NCBI GenBank assembly: GCA_035656335.1
Contig: DASRSS010000244.1
Coordinates: 1-20,140, forward strand
Source: DASRSS01 sp035656335
GTDB taxonomy: Bacteria; Actinomycetota; Actinomycetes; Mycobacteriales; Jatrophihabitantaceae
Length of the DNA stretch: 20,140 bases
Direction: 5' to 3'
In this document: positions 1 to 6,272 of the stretch, one piece after another
Layout: every line of letters begins with the position of its first letter
Numbering within the stretch: the first letter of the stretch is position 1
Position numbers and translations under genes: made by a program
Notes under the pieces: model-generated
What the model was told of the DNA's origin: nothing
The model's input: only the letters and a program-made list of their open reading frames with translations
Databases searched by the model: none

Positions 1-93
1 CAGCAGTTCGGGTAGCCGGGCGGCACCGTCGAGCATCGAGTACTCGGTGTGCACGTGCAGGTGCACGAAGCTGTCGGTGTCCCCTGCTGCCAC
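1..93 (-). CDS. dnaE: DNA polymerase III alpha subunit, N-terminal fragment (cut by window edge)
   Basis: The 31 visible codons read VAAGDTDSFVHLHVHTEYSM and continue LDGAARLPELL. The block SFVHLHVHTEYSMLDGA is the start of the PHP domain of the replicative polymerase DnaE (DnaE1 type in actinobacteria); its HLHVHTEYS holds the metal-binding histidines of that fold. The rest lies beyond the left edge. I chose the GTG at 93 because family similarity begins about eight residues later. A GGGAG lies 12 nt upstream, rather far for a Shine-Dalgarno, so the exact start is open. Role from the family: catalytic subunit of the replicative polymerase, with a PHP domain that proofreads in many actinobacteria. 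dnaE near lspA/rluD/ileS is also known from other actinobacteria. Confidence 0.9.
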   Translation of the reverse strand, partial: MAAGDTDSFVHLHVHTEYSMLDGAARLPELL

Positions 94-183
94 TAGTGCT
101 CTTAGCTCCCGTCGGTCTCGATGCGCCGGGAACGATTGTCACACCGACGGCCGACTACGGCGGGACGGCCCGGAGGCGTGTCC

Positions 184-200
184 CTCGACCTCGGGTCGAG
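184..200 (-). terminator. Small hairpin just after the ldt stop
   Basis: CTCGACC and GGTCGAG form a 7-bp stem with a 3-nt loop, starting 2 nt after the ldt stop codon on the minus strand. No T-run follows, so it could be a weak actinobacterial-type terminator or only a stabilising 3' end. The rest of 94-202 shows nothing else clear; a dnaE promoter must lie nearby but I could not place it. Confidence 0.3.
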
Positions 201-202
201 CT

Positions 203-781
203 TCAGGCGTGGATCGTGACCGCGGCGCCGATCCGGGCCCAGCGGTACAGGAACTTGATCGACTTGAGCGGCAGGTGGACGCAGCCGTGCGAGCCGGCGA
301 CCTTGTACCGGTCGCTGCCGTACGGGAAGTGCTGCCAGCTGGCGTCGTGGAAGCCGTAGTCGGGCGCGTCGAACGGGATCCAGTAGCGCACGTGGTAGCG
401 CTCCCCGGTGTCCGGCAGCAGCACGGTGTCCCGGTTCAGCCCCTGGATCCGGTAGTGGCCGGTCGGCGTCGCGGTGTCGCGTCCGGCCCGTCCGGTGGTG
501 ACCGCGGTGCTGTAGACGGTGCGGTGGTGCGCGCACATCCAGGCGTGCTGGTCGCGGATGCTCACGAGCACCAGCTGCGCCCGGACATTGTGCGCACAGT
601 GGTTGACCGGCTCCGGTGCCGGCCGCGCCGGGGTCGGCGTGGTGATCACGACGGCCGGGTGCACGTCCGCCGCGTCCAGCTCGTGGTCCGCGCCGCTGTG
701 GCGGTGACCGGTGCGCGCCACGGCGCAACCGCCGATCACGAGGGCGGCCACCAGGAGCGCGAACACTGCGCGCTTGCCCAC
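203..781 (-). CDS. L,D-transpeptidase (YkuD domain), probable lipoprotein
   Basis: A 192-residue secreted protein. Residues 1-19 are a lipoprotein signal: MGKR, a hydrophobic stretch, then VIGGC with Cys19 as probable lipid site. A Pro-rich linker follows (about 45-60), then a YkuD domain (about 66-192). The catalytic motif is GSHGCVHL with Cys167 and His165; another conserved-looking His lies in GFHDAS. The family makes 3-3 cross-links in peptidoglycan or attaches proteins to it. Cys62 and Cys83 could form a disulfide outside the membrane (inference). I use the GTG at 781, not the one at 790, because AAGGAGGT overlaps the upstream GTG and sits 8 nt before the inner one. The gene lies alone between dnaE and the divergent otsB. 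There is no partner domain (no Ig-like or CW repeats), so it is a short Ldt. Confidence 0.88.
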   Translation of the reverse strand: MGKRAVFALLVAALVIGGCAVARTGHRHSGADHELDAADVHPAVVITTPTPARPAPEPVNHCAHNVRAQLVLVSIRDQHAWMCAHHRTVYSTAVTTGRAGRDTATPTGHYRIQGLNRDTVLLPDTGERYHVRYWIPFDAPDYGFHDASWQHFPYGSDRYKVAGSHGCVHLPLKSIKFLYRWARIGAAVTIHA

Positions 782-788
782 CGCTGCC

Positions 789-796
789 ACCTCCTT
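789..796 (-). promoter_or_regulatory. Shine-Dalgarno that decides the ldt start
   Basis: AAGGAGGT is a near-perfect anti-16S match. It touches the GTG at 790, which therefore cannot be a good start, and lies 8 nt before the GTG at 781. The rest of the divergent gap (797-943) should hold promoters for ldt and otsB, but I see no convincing -35/-10 pair there. Confidence 0.75.
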
Positions 797-943
797 GCGA
801 TCGACGGGTCACCTGCCGGCATTAGCGCTCGGCCCGACACACGGCTCCCTGGTTCGCGGGGTTCCGCTAGTTGCGTTCCCGGTTACGAACACCCCGAAAC
901 ACGCGGTGCATCCGCCGCGAACGCCGATTGGCAGGATGATGCC

Positions 944-1720
944 ATGGACCTGCCCGGGATCGTCGCCGCCGTCCGTCCGCACCTTGGCCACACGCTGGTG
1001 GCGCTGGACTTCGACGGGACGCTCGCCCCGATCGTGCCGGACCCCGCCGACTCGCGCCCGCTGCCCGGCGTCGTGGACGCGCTCGGCTCGCTCGCGGCCG
1101 CCGGGGCGCAGGTGGCCGTGGTCACCGGCCGCGACGCCCGCACGGCGGTGCGGCTGGGCGGGCTGGACGCGGTGCCCGGACTGATCGTCGAGGGGCTGTA
1201 CGGCCTGGAGACCTGGCACGGCGGCCACCTGGAGACCCCGCCGACGCCGGACGTGATCGAGACGCTGCGCGCCGAACTGCCCGCCGCGATCGCCGGCGGC
1301 GACGACGCGCTGTGGATCGAGGACAAGCGGCTGTCCCTGGTCGTGCACGGCCGGCTCGCCGCCGAGCCCGAGGCGGCGCTGGATCCGGTGCGCGAGCCGG
1401 TCGCCGCGCTGGCCGCGCGGCTCGGCCTGGAGGTGCACCCCGGGCGGGGCGTGATCGAGCTGCGGCTGCCCGGCTACGACAAGGCGGGCGCGCTGCACCG
1501 GCTGGTCGAGCGCTGCTCGCCGCGGGTCGTGCTCTTCGCCGGCGACGACCGCGGCGACCTGCCCGCGCTGCTCGCGGTGCGCCACCTGCGGGACGCCGGG
1601 CTCACCGCGTTCGCGGTCGGCGCCGGCTCGGCCGAGGTGCCCGAGGTCGCCGGCGCCGTGGATCTGCTCGTGGACGGCCCAGCCGGCGTCCTGGAGCTGC
1701 TCAGGCAGTTGACCCGCTAA
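944..1720 (+). CDS. otsB: Trehalose-6-phosphate phosphatase (HAD superfamily)
   Basis: 258 residues, the usual OtsB size. HAD motif I is DFDGTL (22-27, nucleophile Asp22, acid/base Asp24), motif II is VVTGR with Thr61, the Lys of motif III is in the YDKAGAL block, and motif IV is FAGDDRGDLPAL near residue 200, where the acidic residues bind Mg2+. The cap segment between motifs II and III contains KRLSLVVH, typical of OtsB. The enzyme hydrolyses trehalose 6-phosphate to trehalose in the cytosol. The frame stays open for 299 codons upstream, but family similarity starts at the ATG at 944, and AGGA lies 7 nt before it. It faces otsA tail to tail: its TAA (1718-1720) overlaps the TAG of otsA. So otsA and otsB are not co-transcribed, unlike the usual otsBA operon. 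Confidence 0.92.
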   Translation: MDLPGIVAAVRPHLGHTLVALDFDGTLAPIVPDPADSRPLPGVVDALGSLAAAGAQVAVVTGRDARTAVRLGGLDAVPGLIVEGLYGLETWHGGHLETPPTPDVIETLRAELPAAIAGGDDALWIEDKRLSLVVHGRLAAEPEAALDPVREPVAALAARLGLEVHPGRGVIELRLPGYDKAGALHRLVERCSPRVVLFAGDDRGDLPALLAVRHLRDAGLTAFAVGAGSAEVPEVAGAVDLLVDGPAGVLELLRQLTR

Positions 1721-3141
1721 GCCAGCTCGTTGAGCTGGGCCTGGAACCAGTCGGCGGGCGGCAGCGTGATCGCCGCGGCCCGCATCCGCTCGGCGCGGGC
1801 CACCCGCTCGTCCGCATCCATCGACAGCGCGGCGTGCAACGCGTCCGCGGTCGCGCTGACGTCGAACGGGTTGACCACGATCGCGTCGTCGCCGAGCACC
1901 TCCGCCGCGCCCGTCTCGCGCGAGAGCACCACGGCCGGGTGCCGCTCGGACAGGACGAGCCCTTCCAGCACGACCAGGTTCATCCCGTCGCGCACCGAGT
2001 TGACGAAAACGACGTCGCTGCGGCTCAGTGCGGCGAGCGCGGCCGGGGAGTCGTCGCCGATCTCGAGCAGCACCGGCGTCCAGTCCTCGGTCGCGAACTC
2101 GTCCTGGATCTCGTCGGCGAGGCGTTCCAGCGACGCGGTGTACTCGCGGTACGCGGGCAGGTCCTCGCGCGACGGGTTGTCGTAGATCGCGTGCACGACC
2201 TTGCCGCGCCACTGCGGATACCGGCGCAGCAGTTCGCGGTAGGCGAGCAGGCCGCGCCACACGTTCTTCGACAGCTCGGTGCGGTCGACGCGTCCGACCA
2301 CGGCGCAGTCGCCGACCTCGGCGTTGAGCGACGCGAGCGCCTTCTCCACGTCGCGGCGCCAGCCCAGGCGCTGCATCTCCTTCTCGTCCGTGCTGAGCGG
2401 GAACACGCGCGTGCCGCTCGGTTCGCGGTTCAGCACCGCGCGGCAGCAGTCCGCGAACAGGTCCGCCCAGCGCTGCGTGTGGAAGCCGACGACGTCCGCG
2501 CCGAGCACGCCGTCGAGCACCGCCCGCGCGACGTCGTCCGGCAGCATCGTGAAGTAGTCCGGGGTCACCCACGGGGTGTGCGTGAAGTGGCCGATGCGCA
2601 CGTCCGGACGCAAGTCGCGCAGCATCCGCGGGACGAGGAACAGGTGGTAGTCCTGCACCATCACCCGCGCGTTGGGCGCGGCCTCGTCGGCCAGTGCCTG
2701 CGCGAACGCCTGGTTGTAGCGCACGTACGACGCCCACTGCCGCCGCCAGGCCGCGTCGAACGTCGGCGCCTTCGGCAGCTCGTACAGCATGTGCAGCACG
2801 AACCAGAGCGTCGAGTTGGCGACGGCGTTGTAGGCGGCGCGGAACGTCTGCGCGTCGATCGGCAGCATCCGCACGTCGAAGTCCCCGTGCAGCGCCTCGG
2901 CCACGAACGGCAGTTCGGAGAGCCGGCCGTGCTCGGCCTGTCGCGCCAGTTGCCGCTCGCGGTCGTTCATCGCGGCGCACACCCAGACGGCGTCCGGGGT
3001 GGCCCCGAGCGCCGTCTGCATGCCGCTGACCAGTCCTCCGCTGCCGCGCCGGACCTCGTCGTCGCCGTCCTCGACCGCGACCACCGACAGCGGGCCTCGG
3101 TTGGACGCGACGAGCAGCGGGGATCGACCGGATGCGGGCAT
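1717..3141 (-). CDS. otsA: GT20 glycosyltransferase, probable alpha,alpha-trehalose-6-phosphate synthase
   Basis: 474 residues, full GT20 length. Visible motifs: ASNRGP at 12-17, GSGGLVSGM (33-41) for the nucleotide-sugar loop, QDYHLFLVPRML (163-174), GHFTHTPW (184-191), a DRTELSKN block whose Arg287 and Lys292 align with the phosphate-binding Arg262 and Lys267 of E. coli OtsA, and DGMNLVVLE (385-393) ending in the conserved Glu. The family transfers glucose from UDP- or GDP-glucose to glucose 6-phosphate. Several motifs differ from E. coli OtsA (SKN for SKG, HTPW for HIPF), so this is a divergent branch and the acceptor is not proven; otsB next door supports trehalose 6-phosphate. The ATG at 3141 has AGGAAGGA 4 nt upstream. 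It is the last gene of the dksA-like/lspA/rluD operon, 33 nt after rluD. Confidence 0.85.
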   Translation of the reverse strand: MPASGRSPLLVASNRGPLSVVAVEDGDDEVRRGSGGLVSGMQTALGATPDAVWVCAAMNDRERQLARQAEHGRLSELPFVAEALHGDFDVRMLPIDAQTFRAAYNAVANSTLWFVLHMLYELPKAPTFDAAWRRQWASYVRYNQAFAQALADEAAPNARVMVQDYHLFLVPRMLRDLRPDVRIGHFTHTPWVTPDYFTMLPDDVARAVLDGVLGADVVGFHTQRWADLFADCCRAVLNREPSGTRVFPLSTDEKEMQRLGWRRDVEKALASLNAEVGDCAVVGRVDRTELSKNVWRGLLAYRELLRRYPQWRGKVVHAIYDNPSREDLPAYREYTASLERLADEIQDEFATEDWTPVLLEIGDDSPAALAALSRSDVVFVNSVRDGMNLVVLEGLVLSERHPAVVLSRETGAAEVLGDDAIVVNPFDVSATADALHAALSMDADERVARAERMRAAAITLPPADWFQAQLNELA

Positions 3142-3145
3142 GTGG

Positions 3146-3169
3146 TCCTTCCTACCCCATCGCGGTAGG
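3146..3169 (-). promoter_or_regulatory. Hairpin overlapping the otsA ribosome binding site
   Basis: In the 33-nt gap between rluD and otsA, CCTACC and GGTAGG (plus-strand 3151-3156 and 3164-3169) pair around a 7-nt loop. On the minus strand the 3' arm runs directly into the otsA Shine-Dalgarno AGGAAGGA (3146-3153). The stem could damp otsA translation or reduce read-through. There is no T-run. The role is inferred. Confidence 0.3.
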
Positions 3170-3174
3170 GCGGC

Positions 3175-4104
3175 TCACGACTCCGCGCGCAAGACGTCCA
3201 GCGCGTGCTGCAGGTCCGCCGGGTACGGCGAGACGAAGCGGACCTGCTCCCCCGTGCCCGGATGCTCGAAGCCCAGCTCACGCGCGTGCAGCCACTGCCG
3301 CGACAGCTTCAGCCGGGCGGCCAGCGTCGGGTCGGCGCCGTAGGTGAGATCGCCGACGCACGGGTGACGCACCGCGGCCATGTGCACGCGGATCTGGTGG
3401 GTGCGGCCGGTCTCCAGGTGCACGTCGACCAGGGTGGCCGCGCGGAACGCCTCCTCGGTCTCGTAGTGCGTGACGCTGGGGCGGCCACCCTCGACCACCG
3501 CGAACTTGTAGTCGGCCGACGGGTGGCGTCCGATCGGGGCGTCGATGGTGCCCCGGCTGGGATCCGGATGCCCTTGCACGAGCGCGGAATAGCGCTTGTC
3601 CACGGTGCGCTCCTTGAACGCCCGCTTCAGCGCCGAGTAGGCCGCCTCGCTCTTGGCCACGACCATCACGCCGGTCGTGCCCGCGTCCAGCCGGTGCACC
3701 ACGCCCTGGCGTTCGGCGGCCCCGGACGTGGACAGCCGGTAGCCCATCGCCGCCAGCCCCTGCACGACCGTCGGCCCGGTCCAGCCCGGGCTGGGGTGGA
3801 CGGCCACGCCGACCGGCTTGTCGACCACCACGATGTCCTCGTCGTCGTGCAGCACGACCAGCCCGTCGACCGGCTCCGGCGGGGCGGCCGCGGGAGCGGC
3901 GGGCTCGGGCAGGGCCACCTCCAGCCACGACTCCGCCCGCACCTTCGCCGAGCGCGCGACCGGGGCGCCGTCGACGGTCACCTGGCCGGCGTCGATCAGG
4001 TCTGCCGCCGCCGTGCGCGAGAAGCCGAACAGCCGCGACAGCGCCACGTCCAACCGCAGCCCGTCCAGCCCGTCCGGCACGGGCAGCATGCGGGTGTCAG
4101 CCAC
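3175..4104 (-). CDS. rluD: 23S rRNA pseudouridine synthase, RluD/RluA family
   Basis: 309 residues, normal for the family. An S4 RNA-binding domain (about 15-65, RLDVALSRLFGFSRTAAADL) is followed by an Ala/Pro linker and the catalytic pseudouridine synthase domain. The signature is VVHRLDAGTTG, with catalytic Asp140, and the later ETGRTHQIRVHMA block is also typical. The family converts uridines of helix 69 in 23S rRNA to pseudouridine; the exact target sites are inferred. I use the GTG at 4104: GGAG lies 9 nt upstream and family similarity starts just after it; the open frame further upstream lies inside lspA. The lspA stop is 5 nt before this start, so lspA and rluD are almost certainly co-transcribed. 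The lspA-rluD pair is common across bacteria. Confidence 0.93.
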   Translation of the reverse strand: MADTRMLPVPDGLDGLRLDVALSRLFGFSRTAAADLIDAGQVTVDGAPVARSAKVRAESWLEVALPEPAAPAAAPPEPVDGLVVLHDDEDIVVVDKPVGVAVHPSPGWTGPTVVQGLAAMGYRLSTSGAAERQGVVHRLDAGTTGVMVVAKSEAAYSALKRAFKERTVDKRYSALVQGHPDPSRGTIDAPIGRHPSADYKFAVVEGGRPSVTHYETEEAFRAATLVDVHLETGRTHQIRVHMAAVRHPCVGDLTYGADPTLAARLKLSRQWLHARELGFEHPGTGEQVRFVSPYPADLQHALDVLRAES

Positions 4105-4109
4105 GCCGC

Positions 4110-4712
4110 TCAGCTCCGGTGCGAATGCGACTGCCTGCCGCCGTCCAGCTCGACGCCGATGATCGCGAGGACGGCGGCCAGCACGGCGCCGCACACGATC
4201 GCCGAGTCGGCGATGTTGAAGATCGGCCAGTGCCGGCCGAGCGGGCCGAACAGGCTGATCCAGTCGACGACGTGGCCGCGGCCGACGCCGGGCTCGCGGA
4301 AGATCCGGTCGGCCAGGTTGCCCAGCGCGCCGCCCAGGATCAGGCCGAGCGCGATCGCCCAGCCGATCGAACGCATCCGGCTGGCGGTGCGCAGGATGAT
4401 CGCGACGACCGCCAGCGCGATGATCGTGAGGATCACCGTGAAGCCGGTGCCGAGCGAGAACGCGGCGCCGGAGTTGCGCGCGATGTCGAGGTAGATCGCG
4501 CCGCCCAGGATCCGCACCGGCGCGTGGCCGCCGCCGAGCTGCGCGACCACGATCACCTTGGACACGACGTCCAGGGTCAGCGCGAGCAGCGCGACGCCGG
4601 CGAACAGCGCGATGCGGCGCGGCCGACGGCGGGGTTCGGACGGGCCGGTTTGCGGGGGCACGGCAGCGGTCTCGGTCCCGTCGGCGGAGGTCACCGGTCC
4701 ATTGTCCCGCAT
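4110..4712 (-). CDS. lspA: Lipoprotein signal peptidase (signal peptidase II)
   Basis: 200 residues with four hydrophobic segments (about 33-54, 68-88 in part, 91-108 and 172-188) and the LspA signatures: NSGAAFS (80-86), GGALGNLADR ending with catalytic Asp135, and VVDW...WPIFNIADS with catalytic Asp169. This membrane aspartyl protease removes the signal peptide of prolipoproteins after lipid transfer to the Cys; the L,D-transpeptidase at 203-781 would be a substrate. The N-terminal tail of about 33 residues, rich in Pro and Arg, is longer than in E. coli but common in actinobacteria. The ATG at 4712 has no clear Shine-Dalgarno, and a GTG at 4694 is possible, so the start is uncertain by six codons. 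It lies 51 nt after the dksA-like gene. Confidence 0.95.
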   Translation of the reverse strand: MRDNGPVTSADGTETAAVPPQTGPSEPRRRPRRIALFAGVALLALTLDVVSKVIVVAQLGGGHAPVRILGGAIYLDIARNSGAAFSLGTGFTVILTIIALAVVAIILRTASRMRSIGWAIALGLILGGALGNLADRIFREPGVGRGHVVDWISLFGPLGRHWPIFNIADSAIVCGAVLAAVLAIIGVELDGGRQSHSHRS

Positions 4713-4731
4713 CGCGCCGGGACGGCGATCA

Positions 4732-4749
4732 CGGCGGTGCGGACCGCCG
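4732..4749 (-). terminator. Hairpin between dksA-like gene and lspA
   Basis: CGGCGGT and ACCGCCG pair over a 4-nt loop in the 51-nt gap. Without a T-run it is more likely a transcript-processing or attenuation hairpin than a full terminator, since lspA has no other obvious promoter. Confidence 0.25.
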
Positions 4750-4763
4750 GGCGGGACGCCGGC

Positions 4764-5819
4764 TCAGCGGCGCTCCTCCAGCTGCTTGCAGGCGACGTCC
4801 AGCGTGGCGGCCGGGAAGGCCTTCAGCCGGGCCTTCGGGATCGGCTTGCCGCAGCGCTCGCAGAAGCCGTACGTGCCCGAGTCGATGCGCTCGACCGCGC
4901 GCTGGATCTGGGTGAGCAGGTCGAGCCGGTTGGCCGCGATGGACTGCTCCTGCTCGCGCTCGAACGTCTTGCTGCCGGCGTCGGCCTGGTCGTCGCCCGC
5001 GCCGTCGTTGCCGGCCTGCTGCAGGTCGTTCAGGTCGCGGATGGACCGGTCGTAGGCCGCGGTCATCGTGTCCAGCTCGTCGGTGAGGTCCTTGCGGATC
5101 TCGCGCAGCTCGGCCTTGGTCCACTCCGAGCCGGTCGGCACGGGAATCGCGGACTGGGCCGCGGGCTTCTGCGGCGCGGACTTCTGGGGGCCGGCCTGGG
5201 CCGGGGCGCTCGTCGGCGTCTGTACCGGCGCCGCCGCCGCCGCGGCCGACTTGCGGACGGTGGGCGCCTTCTTCGCGGCGGCCTTCTTCGCCGGCACCTT
5301 CTTCGCCGCGCTCTTGCTCGCTGGCGCCTTGGTGGCGCTCGCCTTCACCGGTGCGGACTTCTTGGCGGCCTTTTTCGCCGGAGCTGCCTTCTTCGCAGCC
5401 GCTTTCTTGGCGGACGCATTCTTTTCCGGCGCCTTCTTTGCCACCGTCTTCTTTGCCGCGGTCTTTTTCGCCGGTGCCTTAGCGGCGGCCTTCTTGGCGG
5501 GGGCTTTCTTCGCCGCGGTCTTGCTCGCGGGAGCCTTCTTGGCGGCGGCCTTCTTCGCCGGAGCCGCCTTCTTCGCGGCCGCTTTCTTCGCCGGAGCGGC
5601 CTTCTTTGCGGCGGCCTTTTTCGCCGCCGCCTTCTTCGCCGGGGCGGCCTTCTTGGCAGCGGACTTCTGTGCCTTCTTCGCCGGCTTGACCGTGGCGCTC
5701 TTGCGGGCCGGCGTCGACTTCGCGGCGGCAACCGTCCGCGCGGACGCGCTCGCGGGGGAATCCTCGGCGCGGCCAGTCACTCGGCGCAGCACGCGCCCGA
5801 TCCGTCCTCCGGCAGCCAT
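4764..5819 (-). CDS. Histone H1-like / DksA-TraR fusion protein (DdbA type)
   Basis: 351 residues. Residues 34-190 are a low-complexity array of AKKAA/PAKK units like histone H1 tails and the HupS tail, expected to bind DNA. An Ala/Pro/Gln linker leads to a DksA/TraR domain at about 232-351: a coiled-coil hairpin with DQADAG near its tip, then KTFEREQE, then the zinc finger. The finger reads C320-x2-C323-x17-D341-x2-C344, so the third of four Cys is Asp. Streptomyces has the same architecture in this neighbourhood, described as a bifunctional H1-like/DksA protein (DdbA, from memory). The likely role is coupling DNA compaction with control of RNA polymerase. The ATG at 5819 has AGGAGAGGA about 7 nt upstream and is preferred over the first ATG at 5858, which overlaps the -10 candidate. 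First gene of the lspA-rluD-otsA operon. Confidence 0.9.
   Translation of the reverse strand: MAAGGRIGRVLRRVTGRAEDSPASASARTVAAAKSTPARKSATVKPAKKAQKSAAKKAAPAKKAAAKKAAAKKAAPAKKAAAKKAAPAKKAAAKKAPASKTAAKKAPAKKAAAKAPAKKTAAKKTVAKKAPEKNASAKKAAAKKAAPAKKAAKKSAPVKASATKAPASKSAAKKVPAKKAAAKKAPTVRKSAAAAAAPVQTPTSAPAQAGPQKSAPQKPAAQSAIPVPTGSEWTKAELREIRKDLTDELDTMTAAYDRSIRDLNDLQQAGNDGAGDDQADAGSKTFEREQEQSIAANRLDLLTQIQRAVERIDSGTYGFCERCGKPIPKARLKAFPAATLDVACKQLEERR
5250..5720 (-). repeat. Lys/Ala/Pro-coding low-complexity repeat
   Basis: Degenerate tandem units encode AKKAAPAKKAAAKK-type peptides (residues 34-190 of the H1-like/DksA protein). The plus strand shows many CTTCTTCGCC-like copies. Codons mix AAG and AAA, and Ala codons vary, so copies differ at DNA level; slippage could still change the copy number between strains. 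Confidence 0.85.
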
Positions 5820-5857
5820 CGGCCGTCCTCTCCTCACCTGACCCCGCAAAGGCGGCA

Positions 5858-5863
5858 ACTATA
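5858..5863 (-). promoter_or_regulatory. Probable -10 element of the dksA-like/lspA/rluD/otsA operon
   Basis: TATAGT on the minus strand, a strong -10 in a very GC-rich region, would start transcription near 5851 and leave a leader of about 32 nt with a good Shine-Dalgarno. The sequence 17 nt upstream (TGGCGC) is a poor -35, so an activator or a different sigma factor may be involved. Confidence 0.45.
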
Positions 5864-6000
5864 TGAGCCCCACCACCGCCGCGCCAGTGTTCGCCGGACG
5901 CTGCGTGTCGTGCAGTTCACCGGATAATCGGACAAGCGTACTCAAACAACGCGGCGTCGGTAGTAGCGGCTCGCTTCGGCGCGGCGCGAGCGCGGTGCCG

Positions 6001-6006
6001 TAACAT
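6001..6006 (+). promoter_or_regulatory. Probable -10 element of the ileS T-box transcript
   Basis: TAACAT fits the actinobacterial TAnnnT pattern and would place the start near 6013, about 50 nt before the T-box stem I. No good -35 is visible. The stretch 5864-6000 shows no coding region and no other element I can support. Confidence 0.35.
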
Positions 6007-6057
6007 TGTCGACGCGACGACGAGGACGAGTAGCGGCGCGGCACGGCGACGAGCGAC

Positions 6058-6272
6058 CCGGGGACGGTGCGAGCCCGGGGGCACGGCGCGCCCGCGAAAT
6101 CACCTCCGAGCACCGGAAGAACCGGCACTCCGCCCCCGGCGGGCGCCGCAGTAGAACCGGAAACCCCAACGAAGTGGGCGCGCCCCGGCGCGCCAACGAG
6201 GGTGGTACCGCGGCACCTGTGTCGTCCCTCGGCCAGCACCACCGCCGAGCACGACACCGTCCGAGGAGCACC
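6058..6272 (+). promoter_or_regulatory. T-box riboswitch, short actinobacterial translational type, for tRNA-Ile
   Basis: The T-box core AGGGTGGTACCGCGG ends at 6213; its TGGT (6203-6206) pairs with ACCA, the 3' end of uncharged tRNA-Ile with discriminator A. Stem I is short: CGGTGC (6065-6070) pairs with GCACCG (6110-6115), a distal hairpin lies at 6076-6094, and the specifier ATC (6099-6101) is an Ile codon. A GC-rich hairpin (6177-6194) precedes the core. CCCTCG (6226-6231) can pair with CGAGGG (6197-6202) in the core, or CCTCGG with CCGAGG (6261-6266), which covers the ileS Shine-Dalgarno. A third option is the hairpin GTGTCGT...ACGACAC (6219-6257). Bound uncharged tRNA should free the ribosome site. 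No T-run is seen, so control is at translation. Confidence 0.93.

Noticed and set aside
47..943. Upstream extension of the otsB frame by 299 codons
   Set aside because: It runs antisense through ldt, has no domain, and HAD similarity begins only after the ATG at 944 with its own Shine-Dalgarno.
809..2980. 723-codon minus-strand frame across otsB and otsA
   Set aside because: Arg/Ala-rich frame-shifted shadow of otsA plus antisense of otsB; both real genes are well supported.
5250..5720. CRISPR-like or satellite array
   Set aside because: The repeats are in frame, degenerate, lack spacers and encode the Lys-rich tail.
5923..5928. GATAAT as a plus-strand -10 for ileS
   Set aside because: No -35 at a proper distance, and it lies about 140 nt before the T-box stem I; TAACAT at 6001 fits better.
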